A stretch of DNA of 43,848 bases from an uncultured Eubacterium sp. (GCF_945980375.1 NZ_CAMFQO010000014.1:1-43848); one strand, 5' to 3'. Shown: positions 26,876 through 34,987, counted from the stretch's first letter. The notes: generated from the letters alone by a model not told the origin. Program-made: numbers and translations.

Positions 26876-26904
26876 ATTATAACAAACTGTAATACAACTG
26901 TCAA
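26876..26904 (-). promoter_or_regulatory. Consensus sigma-A promoter of the YhgE/Pip operon
   Basis: Minus-strand TTGACA (26899-26904), exactly 17 bases, TATAAT (26876-26881): a perfect match, about 35 bp before the small membrane protein gene. Strong constitutive expression is expected. Confidence 0.8.
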
Positions 26905-26929
26905 TATACAAAATATAAGCCTATGTAAT

Positions 26930-26957
26930 AAAAAACAGCCAATATATGGCTGTTTTA
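26930..26957. terminator. Terminator of the sulfatase-maturase gene
   Basis: A perfect 10-bp stem (26932-26941 with 26947-26956) with a 5-base loop, A-run on the left (a U-run for minus-strand transcripts) and T-run on the right. It lies 40 bp downstream of the maturase stop. Confidence 0.8.
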
Positions 26958-26961
26958 TTCA

Positions 26962-26990
26962 TTGACATTATGTGCTGATATATGTATAAT
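26962..26990 (+). promoter_or_regulatory. Consensus promoter reading antisense into the maturase gene
   Basis: Plus-strand TTGACA (26962-26967), 17 bases, TATAAT (26985-26990). The transcript would start around 26997, at the stop codon of the minus-strand maturase gene, and run antisense through it toward the plus-strand tauE-sulfatase operon. No plus-strand gene starts within the next 1 kb. Confidence 0.6.
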
Positions 26991-26997
26991 AATTATA

Positions 26998-28053
26998 TTA
27001 AAAACAAATTATTTCCTTGAAAAACTCCTTATAGGATTTGCAGTAATCGGTGCTCAGGTTATTTCGCTTACAGCCCCCTCCCCTGCAAATTCTTAAATAT
27101 GTACACTGCGTGCATTTTTCGGGGATAGTGTACGAGGATTTTACAAAGCTGCGGAATATCTCGCTGTCGTGCATTTGTGCAAAGGACAGTTCATTTATAT
27201 TGCCAAGGTAAAATTCATTTATGCAATAGAAATCACAGGGATAAACAGAACCGTCACCCTCAACTACAAATTGCTCGGAGCAAAAGCCATTCATACCGCA
27301 CTGCTCCGCAGGTCTGCCCTGCATAAGCAATCTGTAATTGTCAAACTGGCGGATTGAAATGCTTTGTCCGCGCATATTATCGTTATAGTACAGCTTATAT
27401 CCGAATTTTAGGTAGGTTGTATAGTCATCAATGCTCATGGCATAGATGCTTTCCTTCTCATCAAACGCCTTTAGGCAGGGTATAAACTGCATATATCTTA
27501 AATCAAGACTCTTAAAGAAGCGATAAGCTTTTCTAAAATTCTGTGCAAGTCTTGACGTTAAAACACTCAAAATATTAAACTGTACGTTATGTTTTTTGAG
27601 TAGCTCAATAGCAGAGACAACATCGTCAAAGGTTTCGCTGTCATCCTTGTATACGCGATAGGAATTCAGCTCCCTATCACCGTCAAGCGAAACACCGACA
27701 AGAATGTTATTTTCCTTAAAAAAGGCACACCATCCTTCATCAATCAACGTTGCATTGGTTTGAATACAGTTTGTTATGCGGGAATTCTTTTTGTTCAAAA
27801 GCTTTTCGGTTTTTATAAAATCCTCAAAGAATTCTTTGCCCCGAAGTAACGGTTCCCCGCCCTGAAAGGTAAATATAACATCCGTTGAATTTGCATATTC
27901 CAAGGCAGAAGAAATAATCTTTTTTGCCGTTTCGTTACTCATCATTCCCTTAAAGGCTTCATCGCGTTTGTCGGCAAGAGACGCATAAAAGCAGTATTTA
28001 CATTTCATATTACAAGCCGATGACGACGGCTTTATCATAACCGATATTGGCAT
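26998..28053 (-). CDS. Anaerobic sulfatase maturase, radical SAM/SPASM
   Basis: A 351-residue radical SAM enzyme that oxidises the active-site Cys or Ser of sulfatases to formylglycine without oxygen. The SAM cluster motif is CNMKCKYC (C14-x3-C18-x2-C21). QGGEPLLRG follows and DGDGSVYPCDFYC-type residues (EGDGSVYPCDFY) mark the SPASM region. C-terminal cysteines (KCTQCTYLRICRGGGCKRNN) bind two further Fe-S clusters. The ATG at 28051-28053 is chosen since AAGGGTGG lies about 7 bases upstream; a GTG six bases earlier is possible. It is divergent from tauE-sulfatase-symporter, whose Cys-type sulfatase is the obvious client. Confidence 0.94.
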   Translation of the reverse strand: MPISVMIKPSSSACNMKCKYCFYASLADKRDEAFKGMMSNETAKKIISSALEYANSTDVIFTFQGGEPLLRGKEFFEDFIKTEKLLNKKNSRITNCIQTNATLIDEGWCAFFKENNILVGVSLDGDRELNSYRVYKDDSETFDDVVSAIELLKKHNVQFNILSVLTSRLAQNFRKAYRFFKSLDLRYMQFIPCLKAFDEKESIYAMSIDDYTTYLKFGYKLYYNDNMRGQSISIRQFDNYRLLMQGRPAEQCGMNGFCSEQFVVEGDGSVYPCDFYCINEFYLGNINELSFAQMHDSEIFRSFVKSSYTIPEKCTQCTYLRICRGGGCKRNNLSTDYCKSYKEFFKEIICF

Positions 28054-28074
28054 AGGCACACCACCCTTTGTTTG

Positions 28075-28103
28075 ATTATATCAACACAAGGAATTTATGT
28101 CAA
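28075..28103 (-). promoter_or_regulatory. Consensus sigma-A promoter of the maturase
   Basis: Minus-strand TTGACA (28098-28103), 17 bases, TATAAT (28075-28080), perfect in both boxes, with a leader of about 15 nt. It lies in the 74-bp divergent gap before tauE. Confidence 0.8.
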
Positions 28104-28127
28104 CGAGCAAAAAAGGAACACAGTAAA

Positions 28128-28913
28128 ATGATATTTAGACTTATATATGCAGCAGTAATATTTTGCGCAACATTTTTTGGAGCGTTTGTCGGTCTCGGCG
28201 GCGGTGTAATCATTAAACCATTACTCGACCTTATAGGTCACGATCCAATCCAAGTGGTAAATTTTATTTCCACCTGTGCTGTATTCAGTATGAGCATCAG
28301 CTCAACAGTTAAGCATATCAAGGCTAAAACTCCTATCAAATATAATATCATTGTTTTTCTTTCAATAGGTGCTGTTGCAGGCGGAATACTCGGCTCAAAG
28401 CTGTTTGACTGTCTGCTAACATTATTTGACAACACTATGCTAAAAAGTATACAGGGGTTAATTCTCGGCTTACTGCTTGTCGCTTCTGTTGTGTACATAA
28501 ATATTAAAAATGCAAAAAGCTTTAAGATTGAAAAGCCTGTTCCCATAATACTTGTAGGTCTTGCACTCGGATTTATTGCGTCATTCCTCGGAGTAGGCGG
28601 AGGACCTATCAATGTTGCATTTTTGGTTTTATTCTTCTCTATGACGGTGAAGGAGGCGGCAGTTTACAGCGTAGGAACCATTTTTTTCAGTCAACTGTCA
28701 AAGCTTGTTACCCTTGCAGTTTCACACACTATTCCTAAATTTGACGTTATCACTCTTGTCATTGCAATCATTTGCGCATGTATAGGCGGTATTGTGGGTG
28801 CTAAAATGAACAAGAAGGCTAATGAAAAAATAATACAAACTATTTTTACCGTGATTGTTGCTTGCGTTGCACTTGTAAACTTTTACAATGCCGGTGCAGG
28901 ATTTTTTGCATAA
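28128..28913 (+). CDS. TauE/SafE-family sulfur oxyanion exporter
   Basis: A 261-residue membrane protein with about eight helices and the two-fold repeated glycine motifs of the TauE/SafE family: GAFVGLGGGVIIKPLLDLIGHDPIQ at the start and SFLGVGGGPINVAFLVLF in the second half. Members export sulfite, sulfonates or related anions. The ATG at 28128 follows AAAAGGAA. The longer reading frame to 28068 overlaps the divergent promoter and is rejected. First of a three-gene operon, 31 bp before the sulfatase, so export of the released sulfate (or a derived sulfite) is the natural inference. Confidence 0.88.
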   Translation: MIFRLIYAAVIFCATFFGAFVGLGGGVIIKPLLDLIGHDPIQVVNFISTCAVFSMSISSTVKHIKAKTPIKYNIIVFLSIGAVAGGILGSKLFDCLLTLFDNTMLKSIQGLILGLLLVASVVYINIKNAKSFKIEKPVPIILVGLALGFIASFLGVGGGPINVAFLVLFFSMTVKEAAVYSVGTIFFSQLSKLVTLAVSHTIPKFDVITLVIAIICACIGGIVGAKMNKKANEKIIQTIFTVIVACVALVNFYNAGAGFFA

Positions 28914-28944
28914 CGGTAAAATCATATAATTAAAGGGGGAAATT

Positions 28945-30270
28945 ATGAAAAAAAAGAATATTATTTTCTATTTTTCCGATCAACAGCGTTGGGATACGGT
29001 TAACGACCAAGTAACTCCAAACCTTATGAAGCTTGCAGAAGAAGGCGTTTTGTTTGAAAACAACTTTACCTGTCAGCCTGTATGCGGACCGGCAAGAGCC
29101 TGCCTGCAATCAGGTCTTTATGCTACCCAGGTTGGATGCTATTGGAACGGTATTCCTCTTCCTAACGGTACGCCGAGCCTTGCTCATTATTTTAACGAAG
29201 CAGGCTATCAAACCGCGTATATCGGAAAATGGCACCTGGCATCCGAAAGATTACCGGGTATCGGCTTGCATTGCGAAGCAACTGCAATACCGAAGGACCG
29301 ATTGGGAGAATATCAGTATTTCAGAGGTGCTGATGTATTGGAATTCACCTCTCACGGATACGACGGATTTATTTTTGACGAGGACGGCAACAAGCTTGAA
29401 TTTACAGGATACAGAGCCGACTGCATTAACGATTACGCTACCGAATACTTAGACAAGCGCGATAAGGATAAGCCGTTTTTTATGTTTATCAGTCAGCTTG
29501 AGCCGCACCATCAAAACGACCGACACTGCTATGAGGGCTACAAGCCTACCGTTGATGACTACAAGGATTATCCTATTCCCGATGACCTGACATTTATGAA
29601 GGGTGACTACGAGAAGAGCTATCCCGATTATATGTCTGCTATCAACAGACTTGACTACAACGTTGGCAGGCTTGTACAAAAGCTAAAGGATGAGGGCATA
29701 TACGATGACACAATCATCATTTACACATCCGACCACGGTAGCCACTTTAAGACGAGAAACCTTGAATACAAGAGAGCCTGCCACGACAGTGCAACACACA
29801 CACCTCTAATCATTAAGGGTGCCGAATTTGTTGGCGGAAAGCGTGAGTCAAGGCTTACATCTCTTATTGATATTCCGCCTACGCTTATGTCACTTGCAGG
29901 AATTGATATTCCAAAGCAATATATGGGTATTGATTTAACCAAGCAGGTTACAGGTGAGGCTGAGCCGAGAAAGAATGTATTTATCCAGATTAGTGAGGCA
30001 ACAAACTCAAGAGCTATCAGAACAGATAGGTTTAAGTACTCTGTAAGAGATTTGACTCCTTGCGGATACATTCACTCAAAGGCAAAGGTTTACTTTGAGG
30101 ATTATCTTTACGATTTGGAAAAGGATCCTATCGAAAAGCATAATCTTGTAAAGGACAAGGCTTATGCAAAGGTTCGTGAGGAGCTTAAGCAACAGCTTAT
30201 TGACGAAATGATGAATGCCGGAGAAAGCAAGCCAATTATTATGCCGGCATACAAGGCAAGGAGAATTTAA
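28945..30270 (+). CDS. Cys-type sulfatase
   Basis: A 441-residue arylsulfatase-superfamily enzyme that hydrolyses sulfate esters. The N-terminal metal site is YFSDQQRWDT. The sulfatase signature C-x-P-x-R is PVCGPARACLQSG, with Cys47 the residue converted to formylglycine. TAYIGKWHL provides the Lys and His, IIYTSDHGSHFK the second metal Asp-His, and CHDSATHTPLIIKG a further segment. It lacks a signal peptide, so the substrate must be imported. AAGGGGG precedes the ATG. The gene overlaps the symporter by one base and lies opposite its maturase. The sugar or organosulfate substrate is unknown. Confidence 0.94.
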   Translation: MKKKNIIFYFSDQQRWDTVNDQVTPNLMKLAEEGVLFENNFTCQPVCGPARACLQSGLYATQVGCYWNGIPLPNGTPSLAHYFNEAGYQTAYIGKWHLASERLPGIGLHCEATAIPKDRLGEYQYFRGADVLEFTSHGYDGFIFDEDGNKLEFTGYRADCINDYATEYLDKRDKDKPFFMFISQLEPHHQNDRHCYEGYKPTVDDYKDYPIPDDLTFMKGDYEKSYPDYMSAINRLDYNVGRLVQKLKDEGIYDDTIIIYTSDHGSHFKTRNLEYKRACHDSATHTPLIIKGAEFVGGKRESRLTSLIDIPPTLMSLAGIDIPKQYMGIDLTKQVTGEAEPRKNVFIQISEATNSRAIRTDRFKYSVRDLTPCGYIHSKAKVYFEDYLYDLEKDPIEKHNLVKDKAYAKVREELKQQLIDEMMNAGESKPIIMPAYKARRI

Positions 30271-31778
30271 TGGAACAGAAAAAATACTTAACTATGAAGG
30301 AACGCGTTTGTTTTACATTAGGCGCGTTCGGCAGATCCGGAATTTATACATTGATGTCGATGTTCACAATTGTATTTTTCCAAAACGGTGCAGGCCTTTC
30401 GCTTCAGCAAGGCACTACGATTATTCTTATCGGTAGAATTTTTGATGCTATCAATGACCCGCTTATGGGTATGATTGTTGACAGAACAAAATCAAAATGG
30501 GGTAAAATGAGACCGTATCTTTTGTTTGCCCCTGTACCAATCGCCATAACAACGATTGCATTGTTCTCGGCTCCGTTTGAGGAAGGCTCAAAAGCCGCTT
30601 TCGTATGGGCACTTGTTACATACATTCTTTGGGGTGTTGCATTTACAGTACAGGACGTACCTTTTTGGGGTCTTTCATCGGTAATCACTCCTCTTGAAAA
30701 CGAAAGAACATCATTTATTTCCACAGCAAGACTCGGTTCAACATTCGGCGGTATTTTACCTGCACTTCTTGTACCGATTCTTTACCAAAGCAATATGGGA
30801 TACACAAAGGGCTTCTTCCTCAGCGGTGTTATCTTTGCTTTGCTTGGCACTTCACTTTCTATTCTCATTTTCTTTGTATCAAAGGAAAGAGTGCCAAAGA
30901 TGGATCACACTCCGTCATTCAAGGAAACATTTGTTGTTCTTGGCAAAAACAAGCTTTTGCTTATTGTTATCTTTGCGGCGGTTCTTGGCTCAACAATGGT
31001 TACTGCCAACCAATGTGCAGACTATATCGGCAACTTTATCATCATCCAAAACTACACCGACTTCTCGCAAATCTTTAAGGATTTCCTGCCCGGTGCACAG
31101 ACAACACTTGTTGACAATGTTGATGCTGCGGCAGCATATGATTTTTGGATTCCGCGCGGAACTATCGTAACAACTCTTACGGTTGCTATCGGCGTTGGTA
31201 TGGTACCTGCAATGGCTATCTTCCCTATGCTTAGGAAGAAGCTTTCGCTCAAGCAAATCTACATAGGCTCTGCTTTATTCGGCATGGTTGTACATACACT
31301 TTGCTATTTTGTAATGGCTCACGATGTTACAAAAGCAAACATCTATATCCTTTGGGTATTCTTATTCCTGATGGGTCTTCCGCTTGGTATCTACAACGTT
31401 ATTACATATGCTCTTATTGCAGATGCAGTTGACTACCTTGAATGGAAAACCGGCGAAAGACAAGAGGGTGTATGCTTTGCATTCCAAACATTCCTTTCAA
31501 AGGTTAACGCCGCTGTTGCAACATTTGTATTCGGTCAAATTCTCGGCAGAACAGATTTCAAGGCAATCGACAAATCACTTGTTGACGTTGCCGGCAGACA
31601 AATATTCTTCCAGCAGTCAGTTGACACACAAAAGATGCTTATTGCTCTTGTAACAATCATCCCTGCTGTCGGCTTCCTGCTTACAATCATTCCTATGTTC
31701 TTTAACGATTACACAGGTAAGGTCAAGGAAGAGGCTCAAAAAGAATTGGAAGCAAAAAGAGAAGCAAAGATGCAGTAA
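30270..31778 (+). CDS. GPH-family sugar:cation symporter
   Basis: A 502-residue transporter with about twelve membrane helices of the glycoside-pentoside-hexuronide group of the MFS. Hallmarks are the N-terminal FTLGAFGRSGIYTLMSMF, GRIFDAINDPLMGMIVDRTKSKWGKMRPYLLF (the loop 2-3 motif), and later LMGLPLGIYNVITYALIADAVDYLEWKTGERQEG. The start overlaps the sulfatase stop (TAATG), with AAGGAGA upstream. It should bring the sulfated sugar into the cell for the adjacent cytosolic sulfatase. A polar, loop-like insertion of about 50 residues (DFSQIFKDFLPGAQTT region) lies between helices in the middle. Confidence 0.92.
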   Translation: MEQKKYLTMKERVCFTLGAFGRSGIYTLMSMFTIVFFQNGAGLSLQQGTTIILIGRIFDAINDPLMGMIVDRTKSKWGKMRPYLLFAPVPIAITTIALFSAPFEEGSKAAFVWALVTYILWGVAFTVQDVPFWGLSSVITPLENERTSFISTARLGSTFGGILPALLVPILYQSNMGYTKGFFLSGVIFALLGTSLSILIFFVSKERVPKMDHTPSFKETFVVLGKNKLLLIVIFAAVLGSTMVTANQCADYIGNFIIIQNYTDFSQIFKDFLPGAQTTLVDNVDAAAAYDFWIPRGTIVTTLTVAIGVGMVPAMAIFPMLRKKLSLKQIYIGSALFGMVVHTLCYFVMAHDVTKANIYILWVFLFLMGLPLGIYNVITYALIADAVDYLEWKTGERQEGVCFAFQTFLSKVNAAVATFVFGQILGRTDFKAIDKSLVDVAGRQIFFQQSVDTQKMLIALVTIIPAVGFLLTIIPMFFNDYTGKVKEEAQKELEAKREAKMQ

Positions 31779-31808
31779 TAAATTTATTGCAAAAGAATAC
31801 ATAAAATC

Positions 31809-31850
31809 AAAAGGCTGTAAGCATCAAACGATGCTTGCAGCCCTTTTATT
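31809..31850. terminator. Terminator of the tauE-sulfatase-symporter operon
   Basis: A long stem (31809-31825 with 31830-31847, one bulge and one G-T pair) around the loop AAAC, with A-run and T-run ends, 30 bp after the symporter stop. It also faces the minus-strand arsC-like unit. Confidence 0.85.
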
Positions 31851-31955
31851 GTTCAGTTACCAAATGATATGTTCTGTCGCTCGCCTTACCCTTATAAAAG
31901 ATCTTTGCACCCGGACAGAATTGTTTAATATCCTTTGCAACATTTTGAAATTTCC
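31846..31955 (-). pseudogene. Coding-like remnant downstream of the ArsC-like gene
   Basis: On the minus strand, a frame from just after the arsC-like stop reads LRKFQNVAKDIKQFCPGAK, then IFYKGKASDRTYHLVTEQ, ending TAA at 31846-31848. The composition (regular charge pattern, a CPG turn, aromatic residues) looks protein-like, but there is no ATG/GTG start and a TGA lies just upstream in frame. It is probably the tail of a decayed gene. I do not recognise the family. Confidence 0.3.
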
Positions 31956-32312
31956 TTAATCAGCTAACAGCTTTTCTGCCCACTCCTTTTCACGAAAGCC
32001 GGTTAAAACCACCGTGTCCGTTACAATAATCGGACGTTTAACAAGCATACCGTCGGTTGCTAAAAGCTTAAGCTGTTCCTCCTCTGACATAACAGGTAGC
32101 TTATCCTTTAGCCCCATAGACTTGTATAGCAAGCCGCTTGTGTTAAAGAACTTTTTAAGCGGCATACCGCTTTGAGCATACCAAGACTTTAGCTCGTTAT
32201 AGGTTGGATTTTGCTCCTTGATGTGCCTGTCGGTATATTCAAATCCATTTTCATCAAGCCATTTCTTTGCCTTTTGGCAGGTTGTACATTTTGGATATTC
32301 TACAAATAGCAT
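31956..32312 (-). CDS. ArsC/Spx-family thioredoxin-fold protein
   Basis: A 118-residue protein with the family opening FVEYPKCTTCQKAKKWLDENG (CxxC redox pair near residues 9-12), then RHIKEQNPTYNELKSWYAQSG and LATDGMLVKRPIIV near the end. These proteins are glutaredoxin- or thioredoxin-linked reductases (arsenate reductase-like) or RNA-polymerase-binding Spx relatives. The KRPIIV block fits the ArsC/YffB group; arsenic genes are absent nearby, so arsenate reduction is not assured. The ATG at 32312 follows AGGAGAG. It lies 35 bp after the alkyltransferase-like gene and probably shares its promoter. Confidence 0.85.
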   Translation of the reverse strand: MLFVEYPKCTTCQKAKKWLDENGFEYTDRHIKEQNPTYNELKSWYAQSGMPLKKFFNTSGLLYKSMGLKDKLPVMSEEEQLKLLATDGMLVKRPIIVTDTVVLTGFREKEWAEKLLAD

Positions 32313-32347
32313 TACTATCTCTCCTTTTATAAATCTTAATTGTTATT

Positions 32348-32662
32348 TTATCCACGCCATTGATACCTTTGCAAATCTACTCTGCCGTCAACAACCTCTA
32401 TCCCGTCATTGATCAGACGATTTTTCTGCTCCTCTATGCCGCCGAAGGCGAAGCTTTGGGTAAGCATTCCCTTACTGTTTACAACACGATAACATGGAAT
32501 ATCATCGGGATTTGGATTTTTGTGAAGTGCATTGCCGACAGCCCTTGCATAATAAGGATTGCCGCACATCGTTGCAATTTGACCGTATGTTGCAACCCTG
32601 CCACTTGGAATTTTGCAAACAGCATCATATATTTTTTCATTAAGAGTCATATAAGCTTTCAC
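32348..32662 (-). CDS. MGMT/alkyltransferase-like DNA repair protein
   Basis: A 104-residue single-domain protein of the O6-methylguanine-DNA methyltransferase C-terminal fold: IYDAVCKIPSGRVATYGQIATMCGNPYYARAVGNALHKNPNPDDIPCYRVV, including the helix-turn-helix with the Arg finger (ARAVGNAL). The usual PCHRV acceptor motif reads PCYRV: Cys57 is kept and the His that activates it is Tyr. Alkyltransferase-like proteins instead replace the Cys with Trp or Ala. So methyl transfer may be weak, or the protein may flag lesions for excision repair. Start is GTG at 32660-32662 behind AGGAAAG. It leads a two-gene unit with the ArsC-like protein. Confidence 0.85.
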   Translation of the reverse strand: MKAYMTLNEKIYDAVCKIPSGRVATYGQIATMCGNPYYARAVGNALHKNPNPDDIPCYRVVNSKGMLTQSFAFGGIEEQKNRLINDGIEVVDGRVDLQRYQWRG

Positions 32663-32696
32663 ATTCTTTCCTACTGCAAATAATCATCGCGGTGAA

Positions 32697-32725
32697 ATTA
32701 TACCACATATTATGAAAAATCACAA
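32697..32725 (-). promoter_or_regulatory. Sigma-A promoter of the alkyltransferase-like/ArsC-like pair
   Basis: Minus-strand TTGTGA (32720-32725) and TATAAT (32697-32702) are 17 bases apart, about 35 bp before the GTG start. Confidence 0.6.
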
Positions 32726-32738
32726 GAAGCACAAGCAC

Positions 32739-32783
32739 AAAAATAAGGCTTATTCCGAAAAATCTGAATAAGCCTAAAATTTT
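32739..32783 (-). terminator. Terminator of the large GPH transporter gene
   Basis: A 10-bp perfect stem (32746-32755 with 32766-32775) and 10-base loop. On the minus strand it is followed by TTATTTTT, right after the transporter stop at 32784. Confidence 0.8.
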
Positions 32784-34952
32784 TTATGCGGTTACGGTTT
32801 GAGCCTGTATTGCGTTGTAGCGCTCCTCAAGCACATCCATACAGTTATATGCCTCCTGCTGAATTAACAGCCTTTTGGCATCTGTATACGGCTTAACGGC
32901 ATGTCTGTAATTTGAGCGATCCTTGATTGCTTTTTTAACGGCACGCTTTCTGTCGATGGTTTGCTTAAGGGTATCGGTAGGGAGATTTTGAGCCTCCTGT
33001 ATTGCATTTTCATCAGGCTCATAAACACCGTTTGCAAAGAATTTTTTCTGCGTTTTGATTGCGTATTTGATTTCCTTAGCAAGCTTTTTCAAATCTGAAA
33101 GGATAAGCTTTTCCTCTTTAGTTTCGGGCTTTGGCACAGATGCGATTTTTGCATTGATTTCCTGAAGAACAATATTAAGGTCTGTACCCTCATTATCAAC
33201 AATATATTTTGCATTTTCAACCTGTTTTTGAAATTGTACGGTTGAAAACTTTTCAAGCTCTGCCAAAACAAAAGGAGCAAGCTCAATATTTTCGTTTCTG
33301 ATTTTTAATTCGTTAATTTTATTTTTTGCGTTTTTAATAGCTTCTGAGCGAGCAGCCTTTTCCTCCGGCGTCTTTTTAGGCAGTGCCCTTGCCGCTTTAA
33401 GCTCATCCTTTGAAATTTCAACAGGTTGTTTGCCTAAAATACCTTTAATATCGGTAATAATGTTCATAGCACGAACAAGCTCATCATCGTCAAGACAGCC
33501 TGCACTGTAATCGTCAAACATTGCACGAATACGAAGAACATATGTAATTCCCCTATGCTGCTTTTCTGTCAAATCATAGAATAAGTACGGTATTACATTT
33601 AGAGTTGCGCCAATAACCGATGCAATAATCATAGTTTTGAAAAGGTTGTCACGGATTGAAGCATCATAAAGAACATCGTAATTGTCTTTAAGTCCGCATT
33701 TTTCCTGAAGAAACGGAACAACAGAGCCTGTAAAATAACTAAGAAAAGTTCCGATAAGACCTACTACACCGAACATACCGTCAATACGTTCACCTGTAAT
33801 ATACTGCTGATAGTCACGCATATCGGCCTGAATACCCGGATTATAGATATTACCGAGAACAAGCACAAAATTGTTAATATAAAATATCGCAATAACCAAA
33901 TATACATTGTGATATGTAAAGAAAAGGAAGGCTAAAAGAATGATATTTGTGATATTGCAGGATATTAAAAGCTTGCGTTTGCCTATCTTTCTTATAAGAA
34001 AAGGAGCCGCCATCATCGCCCACAGCGCACCGTTACCGATAATGGTATTTGCCACACCGAGAAGCTTTTCCTTTTCGGGATAAGCATAAACAAAGGTCCA
34101 TTGCAGGATAACGTAATATGACATTTCAAGAAAGCCTATCCAACCTGCAACACTTGTAATCCAGAAATACTTGTTCTTTGCTACCGAACGGATTGCATCA
34201 AAGAAACGAATTTCATTTTCCTTCGATTTAGGCTTAATAATACGCTCGTTTGTAAACTTGTACACAGGGAATGCAAGAAGCAATCCAAGCAACGAAATTG
34301 CCGGATAAATAATACGATATGTTCTGATATCGGTTAATCCGCCTGTAAGGCCTGCCAAGAAAGGAATGGCAAAGTTTGTTATTGACGGAGCGAGAGAATA
34401 TATGATTTGTGAAATAGACATTACGTCTGTTCGTTCATCGGAATCAGGCGACATTACCTGAATAAGCAAACCGAACGAATCGGTATAAAACGGGCTGAAT
34501 ATATTAATCACAAGATACAGCACAAGAACAGTTGCCGCCTTTTGATTATAGGTCATCAGCTCATACGGCATCCATACAAACAGGCAGGCTGACAAAACGC
34601 TCGGAAGTCCCATCCACTTTAGGAACGGACGGAATTTTCCCATTGGGGATTTAATATTATCCATTATATACGAACGGAACATCGTAAATGAAATACCGAT
34701 AATATTTGCTATAACAAGCATATAGTAAAGGTGTGTAGGCTTTAATCCGATACAAGAGCCGACCAGGAGGTTTGAAGCAGAAAGACCCACTGCACTTATC
34801 ACAACTGTTGCAAGGTGAACACCCATTCCTCCAATGCCGTATGCAGCAACCTCTTTGTTTGGAATATATCTTCCCTCATAAGGAACATTCCAATGTGCAA
34901 AAAAGTCTTTCACATAAGACTTTGCCTTTGATACAATACCTATATTAGCCAT
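32784..34952 (-). CDS. GPH/MFS transporter with long C-terminal cytosolic domain
   Basis: A 722-residue protein, about 220-250 residues longer than ordinary GPH symporters. The first 470 residues carry about twelve membrane helices with family features (GIGGMGVHLATVVISAV, SYIMDNIKSPMGKFRPFLKWMGLPSVLSA, and NIYNPGIQADMRDYQQYITGERIDG late). From about 475 to the end is a soluble, highly charged helical tail (Lys/Glu/Ala-rich, likely coiled coil, e.g. KTPEEKAARSEAIKNAKNK). No PTS EIIA signature His is apparent. The tail may regulate transport or bind a partner; I do not recognise it. It is monocistronic with its own promoter and terminator; no hydrolase is adjacent. AAGGAG precedes the ATG. Confidence 0.87.
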   Translation of the reverse strand: MANIGIVSKAKSYVKDFFAHWNVPYEGRYIPNKEVAAYGIGGMGVHLATVVISAVGLSASNLLVGSCIGLKPTHLYYMLVIANIIGISFTMFRSYIMDNIKSPMGKFRPFLKWMGLPSVLSACLFVWMPYELMTYNQKAATVLVLYLVINIFSPFYTDSFGLLIQVMSPDSDERTDVMSISQIIYSLAPSITNFAIPFLAGLTGGLTDIRTYRIIYPAISLLGLLLAFPVYKFTNERIIKPKSKENEIRFFDAIRSVAKNKYFWITSVAGWIGFLEMSYYVILQWTFVYAYPEKEKLLGVANTIIGNGALWAMMAAPFLIRKIGKRKLLISCNITNIILLAFLFFTYHNVYLVIAIFYINNFVLVLGNIYNPGIQADMRDYQQYITGERIDGMFGVVGLIGTFLSYFTGSVVPFLQEKCGLKDNYDVLYDASIRDNLFKTMIIASVIGATLNVIPYLFYDLTEKQHRGITYVLRIRAMFDDYSAGCLDDDELVRAMNIITDIKGILGKQPVEISKDELKAARALPKKTPEEKAARSEAIKNAKNKINELKIRNENIELAPFVLAELEKFSTVQFQKQVENAKYIVDNEGTDLNIVLQEINAKIASVPKPETKEEKLILSDLKKLAKEIKYAIKTQKKFFANGVYEPDENAIQEAQNLPTDTLKQTIDRKRAVKKAIKDRSNYRHAVKPYTDAKRLLIQQEAYNCMDVLEERYNAIQAQTVTA

Positions 34953-34987
34953 CGTTTTCTCCTTGAAATTTTATATACTGTAATACT

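Noticed and set aside
28068-28127. N-terminal extension of the TauE protein to 28068
   Set aside because: It runs over the maturase promoter, lacks a ribosome site and is not hydrophobic; the ATG at 28128 with AAAAGGAA is preferred.
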